Origin: an uncultured Pelagibacteraceae bacterium
GTDB lineage: Bacteria; Pseudomonadota; Alphaproteobacteria; Pelagibacterales; Pelagibacteraceae
NCBI GenBank assembly: GCA_902560565.1
Contig: CACEMG010000004.1
Span: 23,929-87,928, forward strand
Direction of reading: 5' to 3'
Length of the DNA stretch: 64,000 nucleotides
Notes under the pieces: generated by a model
Told to the model about the DNA's origin: nothing
What the model saw: the letters and a program-made list of their open reading frames with translations, nothing else
The model's database searches: none
Position numbers and translations under genes: made by a program
Shown: piece by piece, positions 27,183 to 36,308 of the stretch
How the letters are laid out: each line of letters starts with the position of its first letter
Position numbering within the stretch: the first letter of the stretch is position 1

Positions 27183-27998
27183 ATGTCTTTAGTAGAAACT
27201 ACTTGGGTTGAAAATAATTTGAGTAATATAAAATTGATTGATTGTTCTTGGCATCTTCCTAATGCTTCGAGAAATCCATATCAAGAATATTTGAATCAGC
27301 ATTTACCAAATGCATTGTTTTTTGATTTAGATAAAAATTCTGATCAGAATACAGAACTACCACATATGTTGCCGTCTCGTAAAAAGTGGGATGAAATTGT
27401 TTCAGGTTTAGGTATAAAAAATGAAGATAGAATTATTGTTTATGATAATTCTGATTTAATCAGCTCCTGCAGATTATGGTATACTTTTATCTATTTTGGA
27501 CATGACCCTAAGCTTGTAAGTGTTATGAATGGTGGCCTTGAAAAATGGCAATCAGAAAAAAGACAGATTACAAAAGAAGTAATAGTTTTTCCTAAATCGC
27601 ATTACATATCAAAAGAAAAAAAAGATTTAGTAAAATCAAAGACGCAAATTGAACAAAATATTATTAGTCAGGAATTTAAAATTCTTGATGCAAGAAGTAA
27701 AGAAAGATTTGAGGGTAAAGAAAAAGAGCCAAGAAAAGGTTTAAGAAGTGGATCTATACCAAATTCTTTATGCTTGCCATTCAAGCAATTAATAGAAAAG
27801 GATAAAACATTTAAATCTAAAGAAGAATTGTTAAAAATTTTTAAATCAGTTTTAAAACATGATTTTTCATCAAAAATTGTGTTTTCATGCGGCTCTGGTG
27901 TTACAGCCTCAGTTTTAGCACTTGCATATTCCTTAATTGATAATAAGTATAATCCTGTCATTTATGATGGTTCATGGTCAGAGTATGGCAAAATATAG
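27183..27998 (+). CDS. Sulfurtransferase (3-mercaptopyruvate type)
   Basis: A 271-residue tandem rhodanese protein. The N-terminal domain begins VETTWVENNLSNIKLIDCSWHLP and is inactive; the C-terminal domain has FKILDARSKERFEGKEKEPRKGLRSGSIP and the active loop VFSCGSGVTASVLA (catalytic cysteine about residue 236). CGSGVTA is the motif typical of 3-mercaptopyruvate sulfurtransferase rather than thiosulfate sulfurtransferase. It is in a run with msrA, starting at the base after the stop. Confidence 0.9.
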   Translation: MSLVETTWVENNLSNIKLIDCSWHLPNASRNPYQEYLNQHLPNALFFDLDKNSDQNTELPHMLPSRKKWDEIVSGLGIKNEDRIIVYDNSDLISSCRLWYTFIYFGHDPKLVSVMNGGLEKWQSEKRQITKEVIVFPKSHYISKEKKDLVKSKTQIEQNIISQEFKILDARSKERFEGKEKEPRKGLRSGSIPNSLCLPFKQLIEKDKTFKSKEELLKIFKSVLKHDFSSKIVFSCGSGVTASVLALAYSLIDNKYNPVIYDGSWSEYGKI

Positions 27999-28001
27999 TT
28001 T

Positions 28002-28871
28002 ATGAAAAATTCAAAAAAAGTTTTAATTGGTGTTGTAATTTTTTTTATAATAATTGCAATTGTTGTAATTGGAAGAACAATGGTTGGAAACCATTTCAAA
28101 AAAAAATTTAGCAAAAGACCACCTCCTGGAATTATTGTCAAATTAGTTTCTGAAAAAGCCTTCTCAGAGAGAATCGAAAGTTTTGGCACTGCAATTTCAA
28201 AAAAAACAAAATCTTATCGGATTCAAAAAAGTGACTTAATTTCAGAACTAAAATTAGATAATTATGTAGAAAAAGGATCTTTAATAGTCAAATTGAAGGA
28301 CAAAGATATTATTGCACCATTTAGTGGTATTCTAGGTTATAGAGGCATTACAGAAGATGTCCTAGGATCAGACAATTCTCTCATTATAACTTTAGATGAT
28401 AGTTCGGTAATTTACGCCGATTTAAAAATACCTGAATCTTTTGCGCCAGTTATTAAAAAAAATTTGCCGGTAGATGTAAAGTTTTCAGGACTAAAAAACA
28501 AAATTTTTTCTGGAAAAGTGGAAGGTTATTCAAGTAGAATCAGTGCAGATACAAGAAGTTTATTAACGAGGATTAAAATAGATAACAAAGATTATGAATT
28601 AATACCAGGTTCACTACTTGAAGTAAGTGTGAAATTTAATGAAAGAAATTCTCTCTCAGTTCCTGACACAAGTGTGATGCTAGAGGGAGAAAGCTCTTTT
28701 GTATATAGAGTGCTTGATGATAATAGTTTAGAAAAAACTCAAATCCAAATTGGAAATAGAGATGAAGGATTTATAGAGGTAATTTCAGGATTAAATGAGG
28801 GTGATCTAATTGTTGCAGAAGGTCTAAAAAAAGTAAATCCAAAAGGAAAAATTAAACCAATTAAAAAATAA
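28002..28871 (+). CDS. RND efflux membrane-fusion (adaptor) protein, compact
   Basis: A 289-residue periplasmic adaptor anchored by one N-terminal membrane helix (about residues 6-24). It has the split biotinyl-lipoyl domain (around YVEKGSLIVKLKDKDIIAPFSGILGYRG) and the beta-barrel region (VIKKNLPVDVKFSGLKNKIFSGKVE), ending in the membrane-proximal domain with GLNEGDLIVAEGLKKV. The alpha-helical hairpin between the lipoyl halves is almost absent, so it is about 80-100 residues shorter than AcrA-type proteins. It precedes its pump by zero bases. Confidence 0.9.
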   Translation: MKNSKKVLIGVVIFFIIIAIVVIGRTMVGNHFKKKFSKRPPPGIIVKLVSEKAFSERIESFGTAISKKTKSYRIQKSDLISELKLDNYVEKGSLIVKLKDKDIIAPFSGILGYRGITEDVLGSDNSLIITLDDSSVIYADLKIPESFAPVIKKNLPVDVKFSGLKNKIFSGKVEGYSSRISADTRSLLTRIKIDNKDYELIPGSLLEVSVKFNERNSLSVPDTSVMLEGESSFVYRVLDDNSLEKTQIQIGNRDEGFIEVISGLNEGDLIVAEGLKKVNPKGKIKPIKK

Positions 28872-31800
28872 ATGTTTATAACTGATTTAAGTATAAGAAG
28901 GCCGGTAGTCTCTTGGGTAATGTCTCTTATATTGGTTTTATTTGGCATATTTGTATTTTGGAAATTGCCTGTAAGAGAATTACCATCAGGTCTTCAGCCA
29001 CCAGTTGTTCAGATAAAAGTGGATTACAAATCAGCATCAGCACCGATAATTGATCAAGAGGTTACTCAAGTTTTAGAAGATGTAATTGGTGGAGCAGAAG
29101 GTATTAAAAATATTGACTCAGTGTCTGAAAATGGAAGGAGTACAATTAGTATTGAGTTTGATACAGAAATGGATTTAGACAATGCTGCAAATGATATACG
29201 AGAAAGAGTAGCTAGAGTTGCAGATAATTTACCCAATGAGGCAGAGGCTCCACAAATATTAAAACAGGCTGCGGGTTTTACGACAACTATGTGGATAGCG
29301 CTTTCTTCTCCCTCATGGAGTGATTTGGAATTGGGAGATTACGCAGAGAGATATTTAGTTGATAGATTTTCAAGTATTAAAAATGTTGGAAGAATTTTAG
29401 TAGGTGGTCTAAGGGAATTAAGTGTCAGGATTTGGATAGATCCAATAAAATTAGCTGCTAATGATTTAACCATTCAAGAATTAGAAAATGCACTCAGAAG
29501 CGAAAATGTTAGTCTTCCAGCTGGAACTTTAGAAGCAACTAATGTTGATCTTACTCTAAATCTAGACAAATCTTATACAACTATTGACCAACTAAAAAGC
29601 TTGCCCTTAAAAAAGAACAAAGACAACATAGTAAAATTGTCTGATGTTGCTGAGGTTGAATTTGGCCCTGTTTCAGAAAAAACATTATTTAAGGCACAAA
29701 GAAAAGATAATCTTAACTTAAAAACAGTAGGTATAGGTATTTATGCTAGAAGTGGGGCATCAACTGTCGAACTGTCAAAAGATATCAAAAAAAAGCTAAA
29801 AGAAGTTAGAAAGTCTTTGCCGAATGGATTAAATATAGAAGTTGCATTTAATAGAGCAAACTATGTCGGAGCAGCAATTAATGAAGTATACAAAACTCTT
29901 TTCATAGCTTTTATATTAGTAGTAATCATTATTTATTTGTTTCTTGGAAATTTAAAAGCAGTGATAGTACCAGCAGTTGCGCTTCCCGTTAGTCTAATCG
30001 CATCTTTTTTAGGAATTTATATTTTTGATCTATCAATAAATATATTTGTTCTTTTGTCTTTTATTTTAGCTATTGGAATAATTACAGATGACTCGGTCAT
30101 TATGACAGACGCAATTTATAGAAGAATTGAAAATGGTGAAAAACCCCTTGTAGCAGCTTATAGAGGATCAAAGCAAATAACATTTGCAATTATTGCAACT
30201 ACTCTGATATTGGTTGCAGTATTTTTACCGCTAATTTTCATAAAGGGAATTTCTGGAACCTTATTCAGAGAAACCGCGATTGCATTATCTTTTTCTGTAG
30301 TTATTTCATCGTTTGTTGCACTAACCTTATCTCCAATGCTTGGAAGTAGATTTTTAACACTAAAAACTAAACAAAATAAAATTATAAGTAAATTTAATTA
30401 TTTTTTTAAATCATTTCTAAAATTTTATAAAGAAAGTCTTAATTATTTTCTCGATAAACAAAGACTAATAATTTCATTTATGATTTTAGTAATTATTTCT
30501 TCAGTATTATTATTTAATTTTTCAAAAAAGGAACTGCTTCCTCTTGAAGATAGGGGGGCATATTTGGTAATCGGAATGACTGACGAAGGAAGCTCATTTG
30601 AGTACACGCAAGAAAGAGCACAAGAAATAGAGTCTAAATTAATTCCTCTATTGCAGGAAGAAAATAGCCCGTATAGAAGATTTATAATGCGAGTTCCAGG
30701 TTTTGGTAGATCAAGTAATTCGTTTAATACTTTTATAATAATAGCTTTACTTAATCATTGGGATGATAGAAGTAAAAATACACAATCAGTTATGAGAGAA
30801 GCTATAGGAAAAATAGTAACTAATCCACAAGCGATTGCTTTTCCTATTTCACCACAATCAATAAGAGTTTCAAATTATAACAAACCAGTTCAAATGGTAA
30901 TTTTAGGATCATCTTATGAGGAACTTGAGCAAATTCAGAATAACTTAATATCGGAATTAAGAAAAAATAAAAATTTGTCAAGAATTGAGTCAGATTATTC
31001 TAAAAATAAACCAGAGGTAAAATTAATTATCAACAAAAATAAAGCAAAAGATTTAGGGATATCAACAGACCAAATAGGCAAGACTTTGGAAACTCTTTAT
31101 GGTGGAAAAACTGTTACAACGTTTAATAAACTTGGAAAAGAATATCCAATTATAGTACAAAAATATTTGTCAGATAGAAGAAGTAAAGAAAGTTTAGCAA
31201 AAATTTTTGTAAGATCTGAAAATAGCTCAAAACTTATATCACTGGCAAATTTAGTTGATTTTAAGGAAGAAGGATCAGCCAAAATTCTTTCAAGATATAA
31301 CAGACAAAGAGCAGTAACTATATCTGCTAATATAAACGAAGGATATTCATTAAGTGAAGCAATAAGATATTTAGAAAAAACTATGGAAAATGTTTCACCC
31401 CAGAATCAGATTTCCTGGAAGGGAAAATCTGAAGAGTTAAAAGAAACCTCAAATGAATTGTTTATAATATTTGCTTTAGCATTAATAACTGCTTATTTAG
31501 TTATGGCAGCTACTTTTAACTCATTTATTCACCCATTTATAATAATAATGACTGTCCCGCTAGCTGTATTTGGTGGATTGGTTTTCATTCTTTTTTTAAA
31601 TAGTTCAATCAATATTTTTTCACAAATTGCTCTTGTTATTCTCATTGGTATATCTACAAAAAATAGTATCTTAATTGTAGATTTTGCAAATCAACTTAGA
31701 GCATCTGGAAAAAATATTGATAATGCAATAAAGGAGGCGTGCGATATGAGATTCAGACCTATTATAATGACATCTCTTAGTACAATGATAGCAATGGTTC

Positions 31801-31994
31801 CTTTAGTAATTGGAAATATTGGACCTGGGGCCGGTGAAGGCTCTAGACTTGCTGTTGGGTCTACTATTTTAGGAGGTATGATTATATCAACATTTTTTAC
31901 ACTATATGTAACTCCAACCATGTACTTGATGTTAGCAAAGAATACTAAACGAATTGATGCTATTGATATTGAATTAAAGAAGCAACTTAATTAA
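28872..31994 (+). CDS. RND multidrug/metabolite efflux pump
   Basis: A 1040-residue inner-membrane proton antiporter of the AcrB (HAE1) superfamily. The N-terminus FITDLSIRRPVVSWVMSLIL, the proton-relay segment GIITDDSVIMTDAI (DD pair in the fourth membrane helix), and repeated porter domains with the second-half SPQNQISWKGKSEEL and MTSLSTMIAMVPL are as expected. It follows its adaptor with no gap. No TolC-type outer-membrane partner is in the window, so a separate channel must be used. Substrate unknown. Confidence 0.95.
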   Translation: MFITDLSIRRPVVSWVMSLILVLFGIFVFWKLPVRELPSGLQPPVVQIKVDYKSASAPIIDQEVTQVLEDVIGGAEGIKNIDSVSENGRSTISIEFDTEMDLDNAANDIRERVARVADNLPNEAEAPQILKQAAGFTTTMWIALSSPSWSDLELGDYAERYLVDRFSSIKNVGRILVGGLRELSVRIWIDPIKLAANDLTIQELENALRSENVSLPAGTLEATNVDLTLNLDKSYTTIDQLKSLPLKKNKDNIVKLSDVAEVEFGPVSEKTLFKAQRKDNLNLKTVGIGIYARSGASTVELSKDIKKKLKEVRKSLPNGLNIEVAFNRANYVGAAINEVYKTLFIAFILVVIIIYLFLGNLKAVIVPAVALPVSLIASFLGIYIFDLSINIFVLLSFILAIGIITDDSVIMTDAIYRRIENGEKPLVAAYRGSKQITFAIIATTLILVAVFLPLIFIKGISGTLFRETAIALSFSVVISSFVALTLSPMLGSRFLTLKTKQNKIISKFNYFFKSFLKFYKESLNYFLDKQRLIISFMILVIISSVLLFNFSKKELLPLEDRGAYLVIGMTDEGSSFEYTQERAQEIESKLIPLLQEENSPYRRFIMRVPGFGRSSNSFNTFIIIALLNHWDDRSKNTQSVMREAIGKIVTNPQAIAFPISPQSIRVSNYNKPVQMVILGSSYEELEQIQNNLISELRKNKNLSRIESDYSKNKPEVKLIINKNKAKDLGISTDQIGKTLETLYGGKTVTTFNKLGKEYPIIVQKYLSDRRSKESLAKIFVRSENSSKLISLANLVDFKEEGSAKILSRYNRQRAVTISANINEGYSLSEAIRYLEKTMENVSPQNQISWKGKSEELKETSNELFIIFALALITAYLVMAATFNSFIHPFIIIMTVPLAVFGGLVFILFLNSSINIFSQIALVILIGISTKNSILIVDFANQLRASGKNIDNAIKEACDMRFRPIIMTSLSTMIAMVPLVIGNIGPGAGEGSRLAVGSTILGGMIISTFFTLYVTPTMYLMLAKNTKRIDAIDIELKKQLN

Positions 31995-32590
31995 AAAATA
32001 ATATATTTTCTTGTTTTAAGAGAATTTTGGCAACTTAACAATTGTGATTTATATTTTTTAGACTGTGTTTGTACCTTCTTGGCTAAAGATATAACTTTTG
32101 AATTTTTTTTATAGTTTTTATAGTTTCCCCAACCCTCATGATAAGCAATATACTGTCTAAATGCATCTTTTTTTGAAATTTTTAATATTTTTTCGGTTTT
32201 ATTGATGTACCATCCTATAAAATCTACACTATCTTTGAATCTAGTCCTTGTTGCCAAAGGATTGTTTGTTTCTTGTTTATATTGTTTCCATGTTCCTTTA
32301 ACTGCTTGAGAATATCCAAAGGATGATGATGGTCTTTTATAAGGAATAACTTTGAAAATTTTATTTCTTTTTGGTTTTGCAAGCCAGTCAAAATTAGACT
32401 CCATTTTAATAATAGCAAGCTGTAAGTATATTGGAGTTCCCCATTTTTTTTCAGTATTTTTCGCATGCTTGTACCAAAGATATCTTTCAGAAAATATGGA
32501 ACAACCATCTGCAGTATTTTTAGGAATAGATGAGCAAGAAAAAAGAAATAAACAGAGCACTAAAATTAAAATATTATTTTTTTTTTTCAT
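31991..32590 (-). CDS. Lytic-transglycosylase-like lipoprotein
   Basis: A 199-residue protein with a lipobox (LFSC, acylated cysteine about residue 19) and a lysozyme-like fold. The probable catalytic glutamate is in IIKMESNFDW (about residue 66), followed by SSSFGYSQAVKGTWKQYKQ and AYHEGWGNYK, the SLT-like pattern. It would cut peptidoglycan glycan strands from the outer membrane. The start at 32590 (MKKKNNILIL) gives a proper signal sequence; an upstream ATG at 32617 overlaps the nuclease gene more deeply and is less likely. The 3' end overlaps the RND pump by 4 bases. Confidence 0.75.
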   Translation of the reverse strand: MKKKNNILILVLCLFLFSCSSIPKNTADGCSIFSERYLWYKHAKNTEKKWGTPIYLQLAIIKMESNFDWLAKPKRNKIFKVIPYKRPSSSFGYSQAVKGTWKQYKQETNNPLATRTRFKDSVDFIGWYINKTEKILKISKKDAFRQYIAYHEGWGNYKNYKKNSKVISLAKKVQTQSKKYKSQLLSCQNSLKTRKYIIF

Positions 32591-33083
32591 TTTTTCTCCA
32601 ATTCCATGGTTTTTCAAATGTACCCTGCCATAAACCTAATTTATCTCTTGCTGCCTCTTTTTCTTGAAGAATATATTTTTTTGAGTACCTAACATAAGCT
32701 AAGGCATGTCCATTTCTAACAAGCCAAGAATTAATATTTAATTTATTCTTATAACAAGTTGCAAGCTTCCTTTTGTATCTATCTACATTTTCTATTTTAC
32801 ATAATATTAACTCGTTTTTTAATAATTTTTTCAGTTTTTTTGTAGAGATTTTCCCGCATGGGTATTTTTTATGAAAAGATAAAAATTGAATGCTTAGAAA
32901 AATCTTTTTACATGATTGGTTTGTCTCAGGTGCATCAATACCAGATAATCTAATTTTGTTATTTTTAATTTTAATTGTATCACCATCAATCACTAAAGCC
33001 CTTCCTTCAATTACTTCAGCATAAGCATTGAGCGAGACAAAAAATAATAAAAGTAAAAAAACTTTAAATTTTTTTTTTAACAT
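32574..33083 (-). CDS. Secreted thermonuclease-like (SNase) nuclease
   Basis: A 169-residue protein with a signal peptide (cleavage likely after AYA, residues 20-22) and a staphylococcal-nuclease OB fold. The calcium and catalytic residues are in VIDGDTIKIKNNKIRLSGIDAPETNQSC (about residues 31-58), and the second catalytic glutamate region is near the RYKRKLATC segment. It may degrade extracellular or periplasmic nucleic acid. It overlaps the VanZ-like gene by 20 bases and the lipoprotein gene by 17, so the three share a transcript. Confidence 0.88.
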   Translation of the reverse strand: MLKKKFKVFLLLLFFVSLNAYAEVIEGRALVIDGDTIKIKNNKIRLSGIDAPETNQSCKKIFLSIQFLSFHKKYPCGKISTKKLKKLLKNELILCKIENVDRYKRKLATCYKNKLNINSWLVRNGHALAYVRYSKKYILQEKEAARDKLGLWQGTFEKPWNWRKNEKKK

Positions 33084-33450
33084 AAGAAAAACATAAAAAT
33101 AATATTAATGATATTAATACACCCAATACATTCCCATATAAATCAGAAATCTGGAAACTTCTATTTGGTACTAATATGTGAAGTATCTCAAATAAAAAGG
33201 ATATTAAAAAAAAATAAGTAAGAATAATTTTCTTTTTTTTTTCAAAAAAAAGTAAAAATCCGAAAAATGAAAGAAACAAAAAAGCATAAACATGATTAGA
33301 TGAGAAATTTAATAATAAGAGATTAAAGTCATCTGTTAGCTGAGGTTGTCGATTTAAGTCTTTATATATTATAAAACCCAATATACTTCCCGGGTATAAG
33401 TAGAAAATTGCAAATAGTGTATTTATTAAATAAAATAATGATTTAAACAT
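33064..33450 (-). CDS. VanZ-like membrane protein
   Basis: A 128-residue protein with four hydrophobic segments. The SNHVYAFLFLSFFGFLLF (about residues 50-68) and FEILHILVPNRSFQISDLYGNVLGVLI (about residues 86-112) stretches match the VanZ-like domain, with its conserved E---Q-----R--SD---N--G layout, although the glutamine position here is H. The function of most VanZ-like proteins is unknown. It is the first gene of the minus-strand group and is divergent from gpmA. Confidence 0.8.
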   Translation of the reverse strand: MFKSLFYLINTLFAIFYLYPGSILGFIIYKDLNRQPQLTDDFNLLLLNFSSNHVYAFLFLSFFGFLLFFEKKKKIILTYFFLISFLFEILHILVPNRSFQISDLYGNVLGVLISLILFLCFSYVKKKI

Positions 33451-33481
33451 GATACAATTTTCTTATATTTAAATTTTTTAT

Positions 33482-34198
33482 ATGAGTCATTTATTTTTAG
33501 TAAGACACGGACAAAGTGAATGGAATTTGCAAAAAAAATTCACTGGGTGGGTAGATGTGGATTTAACGCCACATGGAAAATTAGAAGCTTGTAAAGCTGG
33601 AGAAGCAATAAAATCAACAAATGTTAAAATTGACTTATTTTTCAGCTCTTACCAATTAAGAGCAATAAATACATTAAAGTTAATAAAAAACACAATAAGA
33701 AATAATTCAGAATTCACAAAAGCTTGGGAACTTAATGAGAGACACTATGGATCACTTACAGGTTTGAATAAAGAGGAAATGATAAATAAACTTGGAGAAA
33801 AAAAAATTCACGAGTTTAGGCGATCATGGGATATTAGGCCTGACCCATTAAACCAAAATAGTCCTTACCATCCAATTAACATAGACATTTATAAAAATAT
33901 TCCAAAAGAAAATATTCCAGATACAGAGTCTCTTAAAGATACTTATAGTAGAGTGATTAATTATTTTACTAAAAAAATTAATATCGAAATAAAAAATGAA
34001 AAAAATATTCTTATATCGGCACATGGAAATTCAGTAAGAGCGCTTTGTAAGTTTTTATTCAAATTAGATGAAAAACAGATTCCCAAGCTTGAAATACCTA
34101 CTGGAAATCCTCTTCATATTGAATTAGATCAAAAATTAAAGATTATTATGTGCAGATATCTTGATCAAGATAGAGCTCAGGACTTATTGGTTTTTTAA
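33482..34198 (+). CDS. gpmA: 2,3-bisphosphoglycerate-dependent phosphoglycerate mutase
   Basis: Converts 3-phosphoglycerate and 2-phosphoglycerate in glycolysis. The 238-residue protein has the phosphohistidine motif LVRHGQSEWN (about residues 6-15), FTGWVDVDLTPHGKLEA, the ELNERHYGSLTGLNK block and the second histidine in SAHGNSVRALCK (about residue 181). Length and motifs fit GpmA. The single monocistronic gene overlaps the convergent murU-like gene by 15 bases. Confidence 0.95.
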   Translation: MSHLFLVRHGQSEWNLQKKFTGWVDVDLTPHGKLEACKAGEAIKSTNVKIDLFFSSYQLRAINTLKLIKNTIRNNSEFTKAWELNERHYGSLTGLNKEEMINKLGEKKIHEFRRSWDIRPDPLNQNSPYHPINIDIYKNIPKENIPDTESLKDTYSRVINYFTKKINIEIKNEKNILISAHGNSVRALCKFLFKLDEKQIPKLEIPTGNPLHIELDQKLKIIMCRYLDQDRAQDLLVF

Positions 34199-34876
34199 TA
34201 TTTTATTATAAATCATTAAATCTGTTGTATGTAAAAATTTAAGATTGCTCTCATAACCAAAAAGTTGAGACTGATTCATTTGATTAGTCCATATTTCATT
34301 CATCGAGAATTTTTTTTTTGTGGTTTGAGAAAAAATATTTCTATTAATAATTTGACATCCGGTATATATAAATTTTTTATTATTATCTTTTATAAGTTTC
34401 TCGTTAACTAAATTAAAATCACCTTGTAATCTTTTATCAAAACTTAGGTCTTTATGAACAACTAGTAAAATATTATTTATTTTTTTCGTAAAATAAAAAT
34501 TAGTCATTTCTAATATGTATTTATTATAGCTCTCATTCCATATAGTGTCGGGGTTAAAAACTAAAAAATTTTCCTCGTTTGAGTTTTTTATCATATTAGT
34601 AATGCCACCTCCTGTATCAAGAATTTCATTACCATCTTCTATTAATTCAATATCTATATTTGTATTCAATTGCTTTACAAATTTTTTTATCTCGTCTGAG
34701 AGGTAAAAAATGTTAATCTTAATTTTTTTTATTTTAAGTTGTTCAATTAATTTAATTGTTTTTTCTAATAGTGTTGTCTCTCCAATTTTCAACAAAGGTT
34801 TAGGTTCTGTTTTAGTTAAGGGAAGTAACCTTTTTCCAAAACCTGCACATAATATGAGTGCTGTATTAATTTGCAT
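34184..34876 (-). CDS. Sugar-phosphate nucleotidyltransferase, MurU-like
   Basis: A 230-residue enzyme with the nucleotidyltransferase N-terminus ALILCAGFGKRLLPLTKTEPKPLLKIG (about residues 6-32) and a metal-binding FNPDTIWN. In the alphaproteobacteria and pseudomonads, this size of protein next to a small-molecule kinase (AmgK) is usually MurU, which turns MurNAc 1-phosphate into UDP-MurNAc for peptidoglycan recycling. The preceding gene carries exactly such a kinase domain, and the two overlap by 11 bases. A mannose-1-phosphate guanylyltransferase cannot be excluded. Confidence 0.8.
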   Translation of the reverse strand: MQINTALILCAGFGKRLLPLTKTEPKPLLKIGETTLLEKTIKLIEQLKIKKIKINIFYLSDEIKKFVKQLNTNIDIELIEDGNEILDTGGGITNMIKNSNEENFLVFNPDTIWNESYNKYILEMTNFYFTKKINNILLVVHKDLSFDKRLQGDFNLVNEKLIKDNNKKFIYTGCQIINRNIFSQTTKKKFSMNEIWTNQMNQSQLFGYESNLKFLHTTDLMIYNKILKNQ

Positions 34877-36308
34877 TTTTTTTTCTTAGTTTAGCTGAAA
34901 AGTTTTTATTTAAATACAATTTAAGATCTTTAAAAACTGGTTTATTTTTAATTCGACTCTCTATTAATTTCCAAGCATATGGAATTAATTTTAAATATTG
35001 ATTTTTTTGGTCTCTGAGGGAAAGTCTAGTAAAAATTCCTATAATTTTTAAATTTCTTAGTACAGATAAAATACAAAAGTCATTTACAAATTCTATTTTA
35101 TTAATTTTGTTTTTATTATTTTTAATATAGTAACTTAGGAGTTTTGCTTTAAGTTTTCTGCTAGTTTGAAATCTTACATCATCTATTAAAGAAGCCAAAT
35201 CATAAGCTTTATTGCCTATAACTGCATCTTGCGAATCTAAAATACCATATGAGTTTTTGCATGGAATTATATTAGATATATGAAAATCTCTATGTACAAA
35301 TGTATCATTTTTTAAAATTATTTTTTTAATTAAGGATTTAATTATTTTTTTTAAGCGTTTATTAATTTTTTTAACATCTCTCCTATTTTTATTAGCAACT
35401 ACATACCAATCACAAAAAAGTTTTGCCTCATTAAAAATTTTCACATTTGTGTATACAGGGACTTTATAGTATTCACCCATAAAATTTTTTATCTTTTTTG
35501 TTTTAATCTTCTGAATTTTGAGCAATGATAATATTATGTCTTTGTAAATTTTTAGATTTTTATGACTATTTTTTTTTGAAAAAACGTCAAAAATTGTTTT
35601 ATAACCTAGATCTTCTATTTCTATAAAATTATTTTTATAGTTTTGGTAATAAAGCTTTGGGGCAATAATTTTATTTTTAATTAAATTTTTATTAATAGCA
35701 TCGTAATCCAAAAGATTTTTTTTCTTATCTTTTTTACAATAAACAATAATAGAACTTTTTTTACCTTTGGATTTTCTAAAAAATGTTCTAAATGAAGCAT
35801 CTCCCTTAATCTGAGTATATTTATTTTCTCCAGGATATTCTTTGATTTCTAAGTTAAATATTATTTTTTTTATTTCTATAAATCTTTTATTTGTATTTTT
35901 GTTTAATTTAAAAAAAAGTTCATATCTATTCTTAGGCTTGGATATAATTTTTTCAGGCCATTCGACTAAAGTAAGTTTGCTTTTGTAGTCATTAAATAAA
36001 CCAGTATTTTGAAGATCTTTTGTCTTTTCTATTCTGAAGAGATCAAAATGATTTACAATCAAATTTTTTATCTGATACTCATTCATAATATTGAAAGTTG
36101 GACTGGTAACTTCGCTTAAGGATTTCCTCGATCTTAATTGCAAGTAATTTATAAGATATCTAACAAATGTAGTTTTTCCAGCTCCGATTTCTCCGTAAAG
36201 AAAGACGATGTCCCCTTTATTGAGAAATGTTGAAAAAATTTTAGCTAAAGAGGCTGTTTTGTTTTCTTTAGATATATCAATCTTGCTACTGTTAGTAGCG
36301 ATATGCAT
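34866..36308 (-). CDS. TsaE-AmgK fusion: tRNA t6A ATPase plus amino-sugar kinase
   Basis: A 480-residue two-domain protein. Residues 1 to about 155 are TsaE, the ATPase of the t6A37 tRNA modification complex, with the P-loop [11 protein letters not shown] (about residues 38-48), [10 protein letters not shown] and HFDLFRI, and LVEWPE. Residues about 160-480 are an APH-type kinase with [10 protein letters not shown] (about residues 169-178), catalytic [10 protein letters not shown] (about residue 340) and [23 protein letters not shown], resembling AmgK, the N-acetylmuramate/N-acetylglucosamine 1-kinase. The MurU-like gene follows. One frame covers both domains without a stop, and the ATG overlaps ahcY by 17 bases. 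Confidence 0.88.
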   Translation of the reverse strand: MHIATNSSKIDISKENKTASLAKIFSTFLNKGDIVFLYGEIGAGKTTFVRYLINYLQLRSRKSLSEVTSPTFNIMNEYQIKNLIVNHFDLFRIEKTKDLQNTGLFNDYKSKLTLVEWPEKIISKPKNRYELFFKLNKNTNKRFIEIKKIIFNLEIKEYPGENKYTQIKGDASFRTFFRKSKGKKSSIIVYCKKDKKKNLLDYDAINKNLIKNKIIAPKLYYQNYKNNFIEIEDLGYKTIFDVFSKKNSHKNLKIYKDIILSLLKIQKIKTKKIKNFMGEYYKVPVYTNVKIFNEAKLFCDWYVVANKNRRDVKKINKRLKKIIKSLIKKIILKNDTFVHRDFHISNIIPCKNSYGILDSQDAVIGNKAYDLASLIDDVRFQTSRKLKAKLLSYYIKNNKNKINKIEFVNDFCILSVLRNLKIIGIFTRLSLRDQKNQYLKLIPYAWKLIESRIKNKPVFKDLKLYLNKNFSAKLRKKNAN

